From: Chloroflexia bacterium
Lineage (GTDB): Bacteria; Chloroflexota; Chloroflexia; QHBQ01; JADMIH01
Assembly (NCBI GenBank): GCA_025927935.1
Contig: JAICKM010000075.1
Coordinates: 1-15,382 of the forward strand
Direction: 5' to 3'
DNA length: 15,382 bases
Part shown: positions 1-8,087 of the stretch, piece by piece
How the letters are laid out: every line of letters starts with the position of its first letter
Position numbering within the stretch: the stretch's first letter is position 1
Program-made: the position numbers and the translations under genes
Notes under the pieces: model-generated
Told to the model about the DNA's origin: nothing
Seen by the model: only the letters and a program-made list of their open reading frames with translations
Database searches by the model: none

Positions 1-2241
1 GCCCACATCCTCGTCGTGCGCACCGACGTCAGCGGCGACTACTCGCAATACGAGTTCGCCATCGTCGACGGCAACGCCGAGGACATCGACGGCTTCAACC
101 TGCCGCTGTTCGGCTTCGACAGCCAGATCTCGCGCGTCGCCTTCTCGTTCAAGGTCGATTGCCCCAGCGACTTCGACTGCGCGCCGGAGACAGCCTGCCC
201 GCCCGACCAGCCGCCGGAGCCGCTCATCGACTACCTGGCGAAGGACTACGCCAGCTTCCGCCGCTTGATGCTCGACCGCATGGCGGTGATCATGCCCGAC
301 TGGCGCGAGCGCAACGCCGCCGATGTGGGTATTGCCGCCGTCGAAGTGCTGGCCTACGCGGGCGATCAACTCAGCTATTACCAGGACGCGGTCGCCACCG
401 AGGCGTACCTGGGCACGGCGCGCAAGCGGGTCTCGATCCGCCGCCACGCCCGGCTGCTCGACTACCCGATGCACGACGGCGCGAACGCCCGCGCCTGGGT
501 GCAGTTGCAGGTCGATGCCGATAACGTCCAAGTGGCGCGCGGTACCCCGCTGCTGACCCAGATCGAGGCCCCGCGCGGCGCGCTGGCCCTGGATACGACG
601 GCGGTGAACGTGGCCGTGGGCCAGGGCGCGCAGATCTTCGAGACCCTGGACGATATCCGGCTCTACATGGGGCACAACGAAATCGGCTTCTACACCTGGG
701 GTGATGAGTCGTGCTGCCTGCCGCGCGGCGCCACCCAGGCGACATTACGCAACCCCGGCAACAGCCTGCAAAATCTGGCCGCGGGCGATGTGCTGATTTT
801 CGAGGAGGTGCGCGGCCCGGAGACCGGCGTGCCCTCCGACGCCGACGCCACCCACCGCCACGCCGTGCGCCTCACAAGCGTCGCCTTCACCGAGGACCCG
901 CTGGTCCCCGAAACGCCGGGCGATCCGCCGGGGGCGCAACGCCTGCGGGTGGTCGAGATCGAGTGGGCGGTCAGCGACGCCCTGCCCTTCCCGCTCTGCC
1001 TGTGGGACGTCGAAGACGCGACGGCGCCCGGCCCGAAGCAGCCGGTGAGCCTGGCGCGGGGCAACATCGTGCTGGCCGACCATGGCCGTACCTTCACGGG
1101 CGAAGCCCTGGCCGCGCTGCCGCCCATCGGCGACTACCGGCCCCAGTTGCAGCGCGGCCCGCTCACCCAGCAGGGCCGCGCTCGCGACGACTTCGGGCGG
1201 CTGTTGCACGACCCCGATACGGGCCAACCCATCCCGTACGACCGCACGGCCCCGGCCAGCGCCGCGCTGCGCTGGGAGCCGGGCGACGTGTTGCCCGCCG
1301 TCACGCTGCTGGAGACCGGCACGGAGAACATCCTCTGGTACCCACAACGCGACCTGCTGAACAGCGACCGCTTCGCCACCGACTTTGTCGTCGAGACCGA
1401 GGACGACGGCACGGCCAGCCTGCGCTTCGGCGACGGCGTGCTGGGCCGCCCGCCGCCCGCCGGGTTGCTGGCGACCTACCGGGTGGGCAACGGGCGCGCG
1501 GGCAACGTCGGCGCCGAGGCCATCGCCCATGTGCTGACCAACGATACGGCGATTATTAACGCGCGCAACCCGCTGCCGGCGCAGGGCGGGATGGAGCCGG
1601 AACCGATCGAGCAGGTGCGCCTTTACACGCCGCAGGCTTTCCGCACCCAGGAGCGCGCCGTCACCGCCGACGACTATGCCGCAGTCACCGAGCGGCATCC
1701 GGAGGTGCAAAAGGCCGCCGCGACCCTGCGCTGGACCGGAAGCTGGTACACCGTGTTCATCACCGTGGACCGCACCGGTGGGCTACCCATCGACACCGCG
1801 TTCGAGGACGACCTGCGCGCCTTCCTGGAGCGCTTCCGTATGGCCGGCCACGACGTGGAAATCGATGCGCCGCTGTTCGTGCCGCTGGATATTGAACTGA
1901 CCGGCTGCGTGCAGCCCGGCCACTTCCCCGCCGATGTCGAACAGGCGCTGCTGGAAGCCTTCAGCAGCGTGGACCTGCCTGGCGGGCGGCGTGGGTTCTT
2001 CCACCCTGACAACTTCACGTTCGGCCAGCCGGTCTACCTCAGCCAGATCATCGCCACCGCCATGCAGGTGCCGGGCGTGGCCTGGATCGACGCCACCCGC
2101 TTCCAGCGCTGGGGCCAGGCTGCCCACGGCGAATTGGCCCAGGGATCTATCGGCTTCGGGCGGCTGGAGATCGCCCGCCTGGATAACGACCCGAACCGGG
2201 CCGAAAACGGCAAGATCGTGTTCAACCTGGGAGGTAACTAA
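1..2241 (+). CDS. gpJ-like baseplate assembly protein, 5'-truncated by window edge
   Basis: This is a structural protein of the baseplate wedge of a contractile phage-tail-like particle, related to P2 gpJ and T4 gp6. The frame is open from base 1 (746 visible codons). The first in-frame GTG at 16 is not convincing as a start, because the family normally has about 100 more residues before this point. Visible landmarks, numbered from the window edge, are a cysteine motif CPSDFDC near residue 55, DYLAKDYASFRRLMLDR at 77-93, LSYYQDAVATEAYLGTA from 124, and the hallmark FGDGVLG at 476-482 followed by YRVGNGRAGNVG. The C-terminal third has the alternating beta pattern seen in baseplate J proteins. 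The stop overlaps the next start (TAATG), which suggests translational coupling. Recognition rests on remembered family motifs. I am sure of the family and less sure of the exact structural position. Confidence 0.9.
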   Translation, partial: AHILVVRTDVSGDYSQYEFAIVDGNAEDIDGFNLPLFGFDSQISRVAFSFKVDCPSDFDCAPETACPPDQPPEPLIDYLAKDYASFRRLMLDRMAVIMPDWRERNAADVGIAAVEVLAYAGDQLSYYQDAVATEAYLGTARKRVSIRRHARLLDYPMHDGANARAWVQLQVDADNVQVARGTPLLTQIEAPRGALALDTTAVNVAVGQGAQIFETLDDIRLYMGHNEIGFYTWGDESCCLPRGATQATLRNPGNSLQNLAAGDVLIFEEVRGPETGVPSDADATHRHAVRLTSVAFTEDPLVPETPGDPPGAQRLRVVEIEWAVSDALPFPLCLWDVEDATAPGPKQPVSLARGNIVLADHGRTFTGEALAALPPIGDYRPQLQRGPLTQQGRARDDFGRLLHDPDTGQPIPYDRTAPASAALRWEPGDVLPAVTLLETGTENILWYPQRDLLNSDRFATDFVVETEDDGTASLRFGDGVLGRPPPAGLLATYRVGNGRAGNVGAEAIAHVLTNDTAIINARNPLPAQGGMEPEPIEQVRLYTPQAFRTQERAVTADDYAAVTERHPEVQKAAATLRWTGSWYTVFITVDRTGGLPIDTAFEDDLRAFLERFRMAGHDVEIDAPLFVPLDIELTGCVQPGHFPADVEQALLEAFSSVDLPGGRRGFFHPDNFTFGQPVYLSQIIATAMQVPGVAWIDATRFQRWGQAAHGELAQGSIGFGRLEIARLDNDPNRAENGKIVFNLGGN

Positions 2242-5200
2242 TGACCGCGCCCGGCTCGGCTTTGCCCACGCTCCCCGACGATACCTGCGGCTGCTGCGAA
2301 GGTGTCCAGCCGCTGACCCCCGTGCCCCACGAAAACCGGCCCGGCCTGCCGGCCCTGGCCTATCGCATCGGCACGCACGGCAGCTTCAAAGAGACGATGC
2401 AGGCCGCCCTTTCCGGCCAACCGGCCCTGGCCGAATTGCAGACCCGCGCCGAGGACGACCCGACGCTGGCGCTGATCGACGCCTGGGCCACCGTCGCCGA
2501 TGTGCTCACCTTCTACCAGGAGCGCATCGCCAACGAAGGCTACCTGCGCACGGCCACCGAGCGCCGCTCCGTGCTGGAACTCGCCCGCGCCATCGGCTAC
2601 GAACTCAACCCCGGCGTGGCGGCGAGCACGGTGCTGGCCTTCACGGTGGAGGACGCGCCGAGCCAGTTGAACGCGGCCACCACCGCGCAGACCAATCTGG
2701 CCGCCGCCGGGCAGGCCGTGGAGGACGACGCCAACGCGCCCAGCACGGCGACCGTGCCCCTGGGCACGCGCGTGCAGAGCATTCCGTCGCAGGGCAAGCT
2801 GCCGCAGACCTTCGAGACCATCGAAGCGATCCTGGCCCGCGCCGAGTGGAACGCCCTGCGCCCGCGCCAGACCCAGCCGCAGAAATTGGCGATCAGCGGT
2901 AGCACCCTGCAACTGGTGGGGCTGGACGGCACAAAGATCACCGCGCAGCAACTCTACCTGACGGGCACCAGCACGAACCTCAAGGCGGGCGATCTGCTGC
3001 TGGCCGCCGTGCGCGACAACGCCGGCGCCTTGCAGACGCTGCCCCTGGCCGTGCGCGCCGTCGTGCCCGAAGCGACGCTGAACCGCACTCGCGTGGACCT
3101 GGCCGCCAACCTGAGCGGCACGCCTGTTCTGCCCGCGGTCAGCCCGCCGGGGCCGGCCCAGGCTGACCAACCGCCCGCGCTGCAAGGCGAGCCGCTGGCC
3201 CTGACCGGCACGGCGGTCAACACCTACGTCCTGTCCCAGCGCTGGCGCGAGTCCGACCTGAGCGCCTTCCTGGCGGCGCAGGGCTGGAGCGCCCGTAAGG
3301 TGGCCCGGACCGCCAACCAGCCCGTCGTGACCACCACCACGCAGCCGCTGGATGGCGTATTTGCCTTCCGCGCCCGGCTGGGCTTCTTCGGCCACAACGC
3401 GCCCAGCTACAACAGCCTGCCCGCGCCCGGCGACGTGCTGCGCGGCGACGCCTATCCTAATGATTGGGACGAAAACGGCGGCTGGGAAATCTGGAAGGAT
3501 CCCAACAAAACAAGTTTCATTATCTACGAGCGGACGAAGGCCGGCAGCAGCGCCTCCGTGTTGCGCGACCTGGATACGCCTGCGGGCGCGGACACGCGGG
3601 CGCTTGCCATAGGCGGTGGTCCGTCCAAGGACATCGTGATTGGCGGCACGGGGAACCTCTACTGGGATGACGCGGATGTGTACCTGGAGCGCACCGTGCA
3701 GGGCATCGTCGGCAACAGTTGGGCTGTGTTCGAATTGCCGACCGCTAATTACACTGTCTTCCAGATCGGCGCGGTCAACGAAACGTCGCTGGCCGCCTTC
3801 AGCGTCAGCGGCAAGGCCAACGGCCTGATCCTCAAGAACAAGGACGGCAGCACGCTGAATACCGGCAACAAAAAAGCGGCCCTGACCGTGCGCAAAACCA
3901 CCGCTTACGTGCAGAGCGAACGGCTGACCCTGATCGATCTGCCCATCCAGGAACCGATCGCCGCGGGCGCCACCGCGCTGGTGCTCGACCGCCTGGTGCC
4001 GGGGTTGCAGGTGGGCCGCCAGTTGATCCTCAGCGGCGAACGCGCCGATCTGCCCGGCGTGAGCGGCAGCGAGGTCGTCACCCTGGCCGACATTATTCAC
4101 GACCACGGCTACACCACGCTCTACTTCGCGGCGGCGTTACAGTACGGCTACACGCGCCAGAGCGTCGTGCTCACCGGCAACGTGGCGCGGGCGACGCACG
4201 GTGAGACGGTCCGCGAGGCCCTGGGCAACGGCGACGGCAGCGTGGCGAACCAGCGCTTCGTGCTTAAAAAACCGCCTCTGACCTATGTCTCCGCGCCCAC
4301 GCCGAGCGGCGGCAAAAGCACCCTCGATCTGCGGGTGAACGGCCTGCTCTGGCAGGAGGTCTTCACCCTGTACGGCCTCGCCCCGCGCAGCGAGAACTAT
4401 ATCGTGCGCATCGACGACGACGGCAAAGCGACCGTCATCTTCGGCGACGGCCAGCAGGGCGCCCGGCTGCCCACCGGCCAGGAAAACGTCGTCGCCACCT
4501 ACCGCAGCGGCATCGGCCCCGACGGCGAAGTCAGCGCGGGCAGCCTGACCCTGCTGCAAACCCGCCCGCTGGGCATCCGCGGCGTGACCAACCCGCTGCC
4601 CGCCGGCGGCGCACAGGCGCCGGAGCAACTGGCGGGCGCCCGCACCAACGCGCCGCTCACCGTGTTGACCCTGGATCGTATCGTCTCCTTGCAGGATTTC
4701 GAGGATTTCGCCCGCGCCTTTGCCGGGATCGGCAAGGCGCAAGCGACCCTGCTGTGGAACGGCCAGACCCGCCAGGTCCACGTCACCATCGCTTCGGCCA
4801 GCGGCACGGTAGTCGATTCCACCTCCGATCTGTTCAAGAACCTACGCACGGCGATGGACGCCGCCCGCGACCCGCTACAACACCTGGAGATCGTCAGCTT
4901 CCGCCCGCGCACGTTCAGCCTCGACGCCGGCATCCTGGTCGATGCGCCGCGCTACGTGCCCGCCGATGTGCTGGCCGGGGTCACGGCCGCGTTGCTGACG
5001 GCTTTCGCCTTCGCCGCGCGCAGTTTCGCCCAGCCCGTAACCGCCGCCGAGGTAATCGCGGTGATCCAGGCAGTACCCGGTGTGATCGCCGTCGATCTGA
5101 ACACGCTCACCCCCGACACCGGGACGGCCCCCGCGCAACAGCCACCCACGTTGCTGTCCGCCGATCCCGGCGGTGTGGGCCTGGGCGCGGAGCTGCTGAC

Positions 5201-5243
5201 GATCAACCCCAGCGGCATTAAGTTGAAGGAGATGACCACATGA
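2241..5243 (+). CDS. second, larger gpJ-like baseplate protein
   Basis: This 1000-residue baseplate protein is paralogous to the gene before it. The N-terminus carries a CGCCEG motif (residues 16-21) and then PGLPALAYRIGTH. WATVADVLTFYQERIANEGY (from residue 82) matches LSYYQDAVATEAYLGTA of the preceding protein in spacing and character. Residues 360-640 form a large inserted beta-rich region beginning FGHNAPSYNS. The gpJ hallmark FGDGQQGARLPTG is at 734-746, followed by YRSGIGPDGEV. The ATG overlaps the previous stop by one base and sits 5 bases after GGGAGGT (2229-2235). The end overlaps the next start (ATGA). In eCIS loci two such proteins commonly sit side by side and are thought to build the wedge, so a heteromeric wedge with the upstream protein is the natural inference. 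No signal peptide or membrane segment is visible, as expected for a particle assembled in the cytoplasm. Confidence 0.9.
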   Translation: MTAPGSALPTLPDDTCGCCEGVQPLTPVPHENRPGLPALAYRIGTHGSFKETMQAALSGQPALAELQTRAEDDPTLALIDAWATVADVLTFYQERIANEGYLRTATERRSVLELARAIGYELNPGVAASTVLAFTVEDAPSQLNAATTAQTNLAAAGQAVEDDANAPSTATVPLGTRVQSIPSQGKLPQTFETIEAILARAEWNALRPRQTQPQKLAISGSTLQLVGLDGTKITAQQLYLTGTSTNLKAGDLLLAAVRDNAGALQTLPLAVRAVVPEATLNRTRVDLAANLSGTPVLPAVSPPGPAQADQPPALQGEPLALTGTAVNTYVLSQRWRESDLSAFLAAQGWSARKVARTANQPVVTTTTQPLDGVFAFRARLGFFGHNAPSYNSLPAPGDVLRGDAYPNDWDENGGWEIWKDPNKTSFIIYERTKAGSSASVLRDLDTPAGADTRALAIGGGPSKDIVIGGTGNLYWDDADVYLERTVQGIVGNSWAVFELPTANYTVFQIGAVNETSLAAFSVSGKANGLILKNKDGSTLNTGNKKAALTVRKTTAYVQSERLTLIDLPIQEPIAAGATALVLDRLVPGLQVGRQLILSGERADLPGVSGSEVVTLADIIHDHGYTTLYFAAALQYGYTRQSVVLTGNVARATHGETVREALGNGDGSVANQRFVLKKPPLTYVSAPTPSGGKSTLDLRVNGLLWQEVFTLYGLAPRSENYIVRIDDDGKATVIFGDGQQGARLPTGQENVVATYRSGIGPDGEVSAGSLTLLQTRPLGIRGVTNPLPAGGAQAPEQLAGARTNAPLTVLTLDRIVSLQDFEDFARAFAGIGKAQATLLWNGQTRQVHVTIASASGTVVDSTSDLFKNLRTAMDAARDPLQHLEIVSFRPRTFSLDAGILVDAPRYVPADVLAGVTAALLTAFAFAARSFAQPVTAAEVIAVIQAVPGVIAVDLNTLTPDTGTAPAQQPPTLLSADPGGVGLGAELLTINPSGIKLKEMTT

Positions 5244-8077
5244 GCACGGCCTCCGCCGACCGCCTGTACAACCTCCTCCCGGCCATCTATCGCATCAAGG
5301 ATGTCGGCGAGGGCGAGCCGCTGCGTGCCTTGCTGGCGGTGATCACGGCGGAAGCCCAGAAGCTGGAAACCGACATCGCCGGGTTGTACGACAACTGGTT
5401 CATCGAAACCTGCGACGAGTGGGTGGTGCCCTACATCGGCGATCTGCTCGGCGTGCGCGGGCTGCGCCCCTTAAGCTCCGGCGCTTTCAGCCGGCGGGCC
5501 TACGTCGCCAACACCCTGGCCTACCGCCGCCGCAAGGGCACCGCCGCCGTGCTCGAACAACTGGCCCGCGACGTGACCGGCTGGCCCGCCCGCGCGGTCG
5601 AGTTCTTCGCGCTGCTGGGCACCACCCAGCACCAGAACCATATCCGCCTGCAAAACGTCCGCACGCCCGACCTGCGCGACACGAATCGCCTGGGCCTGCT
5701 CGACACGCCCTTCGACACCACCGGCCATACCGCCGAGGTGCGGCGCATCGCCGTCGAACGGGGCAAGTACAACATCCCTAACGTCGGCCTCTTCTTGTGG
5801 CGCTTGCAGAGCTACGCTATCGCCCTGGGCACGCCCCGCCCGGCCGCCGACCCGCCCGACGGCCGCTACTGGTTCAGCCCGCTGGGCAACGACGCCGCGC
5901 TGTTCACCCGCCCGCAAACCGAGCGCGAGATCACCCAACTGGCGGACGAGACCAATGTGCCCCAGCCGATCCGCCAGGCCGCTTTCTTTGCGGACCTGCA
6001 AAGCTACCACACCCGCTACGCGAGCGTCGCCCCGGCGGATCGTCCGGCAGACAGCATCTACTACGGCCCCAACGGTAGCCTGGACATCATCGCCGGTGGC
6101 GAACCGGTGCCGCCGATGGGTATTGTTTGCATGGATCTGCGGAACTGGGACCGGCCCCCGGCGGGCCGGGTGGGGGTGGACGTGCGGCGCGGGCGCCTGG
6201 CCTTCGCCACTGGCGAGACACCGGCCACGGTCCAGGTCAGCTACAATTACGGCTTCAGCGCCGACATCGGCGGCGGCCCCTACGACCGGCGCCAGGCGCC
6301 CGCGCAATCCGGCCAGGACGGGCCGGCCGAACCCGACACGGTGGCTACGCCCGCCGCGCTCGACGCCCTGATCCGCGTCCCCTCGACCGGCATCAGCACC
6401 CTGGCCGACGCGCTGGCCGCCTGGGACCCGGCGACCGCCCCGCGCACTGTGATCCAGATCGAGGACAACCGCACGTACGCGGAAGACCTGACCATCCCGA
6501 TGGCCGGGGCTGCGCTGGTGATCCAGGCCGCCAACCGCAAGCGCCCGGTGCTGCTTGGCAACATCGCCGTCACCGGGGGCACGGGCACGGAAAGCCTGAC
6601 CCTCAACGGGCTGTTGATCGCGGGTGCGCTGAATCTGCCGGGCAACCTGGCCGCCGTCACCCTGGCCCACTGCACGCTCGTGCCGGGGCGCGGGGTGGAT
6701 GAGACCGGCGCGCCCCACGACCCCGCGGCGCCCAGCGTGATCGCCGCCGCCACCAACGACCGGCTCCAGATCACCGTCGATCACAGCATCACCGGCGCCC
6801 TGCGCGTGTCCGAGGAGATCGCGGGCCTGACCGTCCGCGACAGCATTGTCGACTCGCCCACCCGCGGTGGCCGGGCGACCATCCTGCCGGTGCTCCTGTC
6901 CGGCAACCTGGCGCCCTTCCCGGCGCTGGGGCCGGATACGCCAAAAGTCGTCAACGTGACCATCGGCGACGACGGTCCCTACGCGGCCACCCTGCCCGGC
7001 ACGCCCACCAGCCTCAGCGACGCCCGTGACCAGTTGCAGACCGCGATCCAGGCCGCCCACAATAGCGAAGCGTTCACCGGCGCCCGTGTGATCAACGTCG
7101 CAAACCGCCTCGTGGTCCTGCCCGGCACACCGGGGATCGTCGTGGTCGAGCCGGCGGGCGCCGACAACACCGCGACGCAACTGCGCCTGGTGGCCGGGGC
7201 GGCCCGCCAGGTCTTCGCCCTGGTGAGCGGGTCGCTGACCGGCTTCAGCGGGCCGCAGGCCACGACGCCGCAACTCAACATCGCCATGGGCGGCGAGGAA
7301 CCCCATACCGCCACGCTGACGACCGTGCCCAACACGCTGGCCCAGGCGCGCGATCAGCTCCAGGCCGCGATCCAGGCGGCGGATAGCAGCGCCGCCTTCA
7401 CCGGCGCCCTCGTCGGCACACTGGACGACCGGCTGGTCGTGCTGCCGGGCACGGACCGCACGGAAGCCGTCTTCAGCGCCGCGCCCGGCGACGCCACCAC
7501 CATCGGAGACCTGGCACTGGAGACCGACCGCCCGGCGATTGCCGCGAGCGAGGGCGGCCAGGCGCCTGGTCCTCCCGCCACGCTGGAGCGAGCGACCATC
7601 TGGGGCGCCACCTATGTCAAGGAACTGACCCTGGCCTCCGAGGTCATCTTCACCGGGGTGGCGCTGGTCGAGCATCGCCAGGCCGGCTGCGCGCGCTTCA
7701 GCTTTGTGCCGCCCGCCTCGCGCACCCCGCAACGCTACCGCTGCCAGCCGGATCTGGAAATCGCGACGGAGATCGCCGCGGCGGAGCAGGAGGCCAAGCA
7801 AAACAACACCGTGCTCACCCCCGCCCAGGCGGCGGCCGTCGCGGCGCGCGTGCGGGCCTGGCTACGCCCGGCCTTCACCGCCTCGCGCTATGGGCGCGCC
7901 GCTTACGGCCAGTTGAGCGCTGCCTGTCCGACTCAGATCACGACCGGGGCCGAGGATGGCGCCGAGATGGGCGTCTTCAACAGCTTGCAGGGCGCCGTGC
8001 GCGAGGCCAACCTGCGCACGGCCCTGAACGAACATCTACGCTTCGGACTCGAAGCCGGCATCTTCTACGTCACCTAA
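5240..8077 (+). CDS. gpI-like phage tail protein with beta-helix body and duplicated inserted domain
   Basis: This 945-residue protein begins with a P2 gpI-type tail domain: RLYNLLPAIYRIKD at 7-20, IGDLLGVRGLRP, and AYRRRKGTAAVLEQLARDVTGWPA near 94-117. That domain is known to bind the gpJ wedge at the baseplate rim. From about residue 375 the protein has short repeated beta strands rich in L/I/V with DSIVD-type turns (535-539), which suggests a right-handed beta-helix. This resumes at about 765 and ends in CARFSFVPPASRTPQRYRC. Between 569 and 761 lie two related units at an exact 108-residue offset. The extreme C-terminus (DGAEMGVFNSLQ to LRFGLEAGIFYVT) is conserved in the family. The ATG overlaps the previous stop by 4 bases and lies 8 bases after AAGGAG (5226-5231). 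Product naming as 'phage tail protein' is secure; the beta-helix is inferred from pattern only. Confidence 0.88.
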   Translation: MSTASADRLYNLLPAIYRIKDVGEGEPLRALLAVITAEAQKLETDIAGLYDNWFIETCDEWVVPYIGDLLGVRGLRPLSSGAFSRRAYVANTLAYRRRKGTAAVLEQLARDVTGWPARAVEFFALLGTTQHQNHIRLQNVRTPDLRDTNRLGLLDTPFDTTGHTAEVRRIAVERGKYNIPNVGLFLWRLQSYAIALGTPRPAADPPDGRYWFSPLGNDAALFTRPQTEREITQLADETNVPQPIRQAAFFADLQSYHTRYASVAPADRPADSIYYGPNGSLDIIAGGEPVPPMGIVCMDLRNWDRPPAGRVGVDVRRGRLAFATGETPATVQVSYNYGFSADIGGGPYDRRQAPAQSGQDGPAEPDTVATPAALDALIRVPSTGISTLADALAAWDPATAPRTVIQIEDNRTYAEDLTIPMAGAALVIQAANRKRPVLLGNIAVTGGTGTESLTLNGLLIAGALNLPGNLAAVTLAHCTLVPGRGVDETGAPHDPAAPSVIAAATNDRLQITVDHSITGALRVSEEIAGLTVRDSIVDSPTRGGRATILPVLLSGNLAPFPALGPDTPKVVNVTIGDDGPYAATLPGTPTSLSDARDQLQTAIQAAHNSEAFTGARVINVANRLVVLPGTPGIVVVEPAGADNTATQLRLVAGAARQVFALVSGSLTGFSGPQATTPQLNIAMGGEEPHTATLTTVPNTLAQARDQLQAAIQAADSSAAFTGALVGTLDDRLVVLPGTDRTEAVFSAAPGDATTIGDLALETDRPAIAASEGGQAPGPPATLERATIWGATYVKELTLASEVIFTGVALVEHRQAGCARFSFVPPASRTPQRYRCQPDLEIATEIAAAEQEAKQNNTVLTPAQAAAVAARVRAWLRPAFTASRYGRAAYGQLSAACPTQITTGAEDGAEMGVFNSLQGAVREANLRTALNEHLRFGLEAGIFYVT
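6944..7525 (+). repeat. Tandem protein-domain duplication inside the gpI-like protein
   Basis: Residues 571-630 (NVTIGDDGP to LVVLPGT) align without gaps to residues 679-738 (NIAMGGEEP to LVVLPGT), an offset of 108 codons (324 bases). By eye 34 of 60 positions are identical. The core ARDQLQxAIQAA, the AFTGAxV segment and RLVVLPGT are shared. Each unit has the order strand, helix, strand, strand, reminiscent of flagellin/FliD-type 'IN' repeats; that comparison is inference. The insertion sits between DSIVDSPTRGG and PAIAASEGG, which would otherwise be adjacent parts of the beta-helix. Confidence 0.85.
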
Positions 8078-8087
8078 GGAGAGTACC

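Noticed and set aside
16..18. GTG as the start of the first gene
   Set aside because: The frame is open to base 1, no Shine-Dalgarno precedes it, and the family has a longer N-terminus; the gene is cut by the window edge.
2238..4106. 622-codon minus-strand open frame opposite the second gpJ-like gene
   Set aside because: Antisense shadow with no family resemblance; covers a gene with clear hallmark motifs.
5471..7801. 776-codon minus-strand open frame opposite the gpI-like gene
   Set aside because: GC-rich shadow: low-complexity R/G/A translation, no recognisable motif, and the opposite strand has a well-supported gene throughout.
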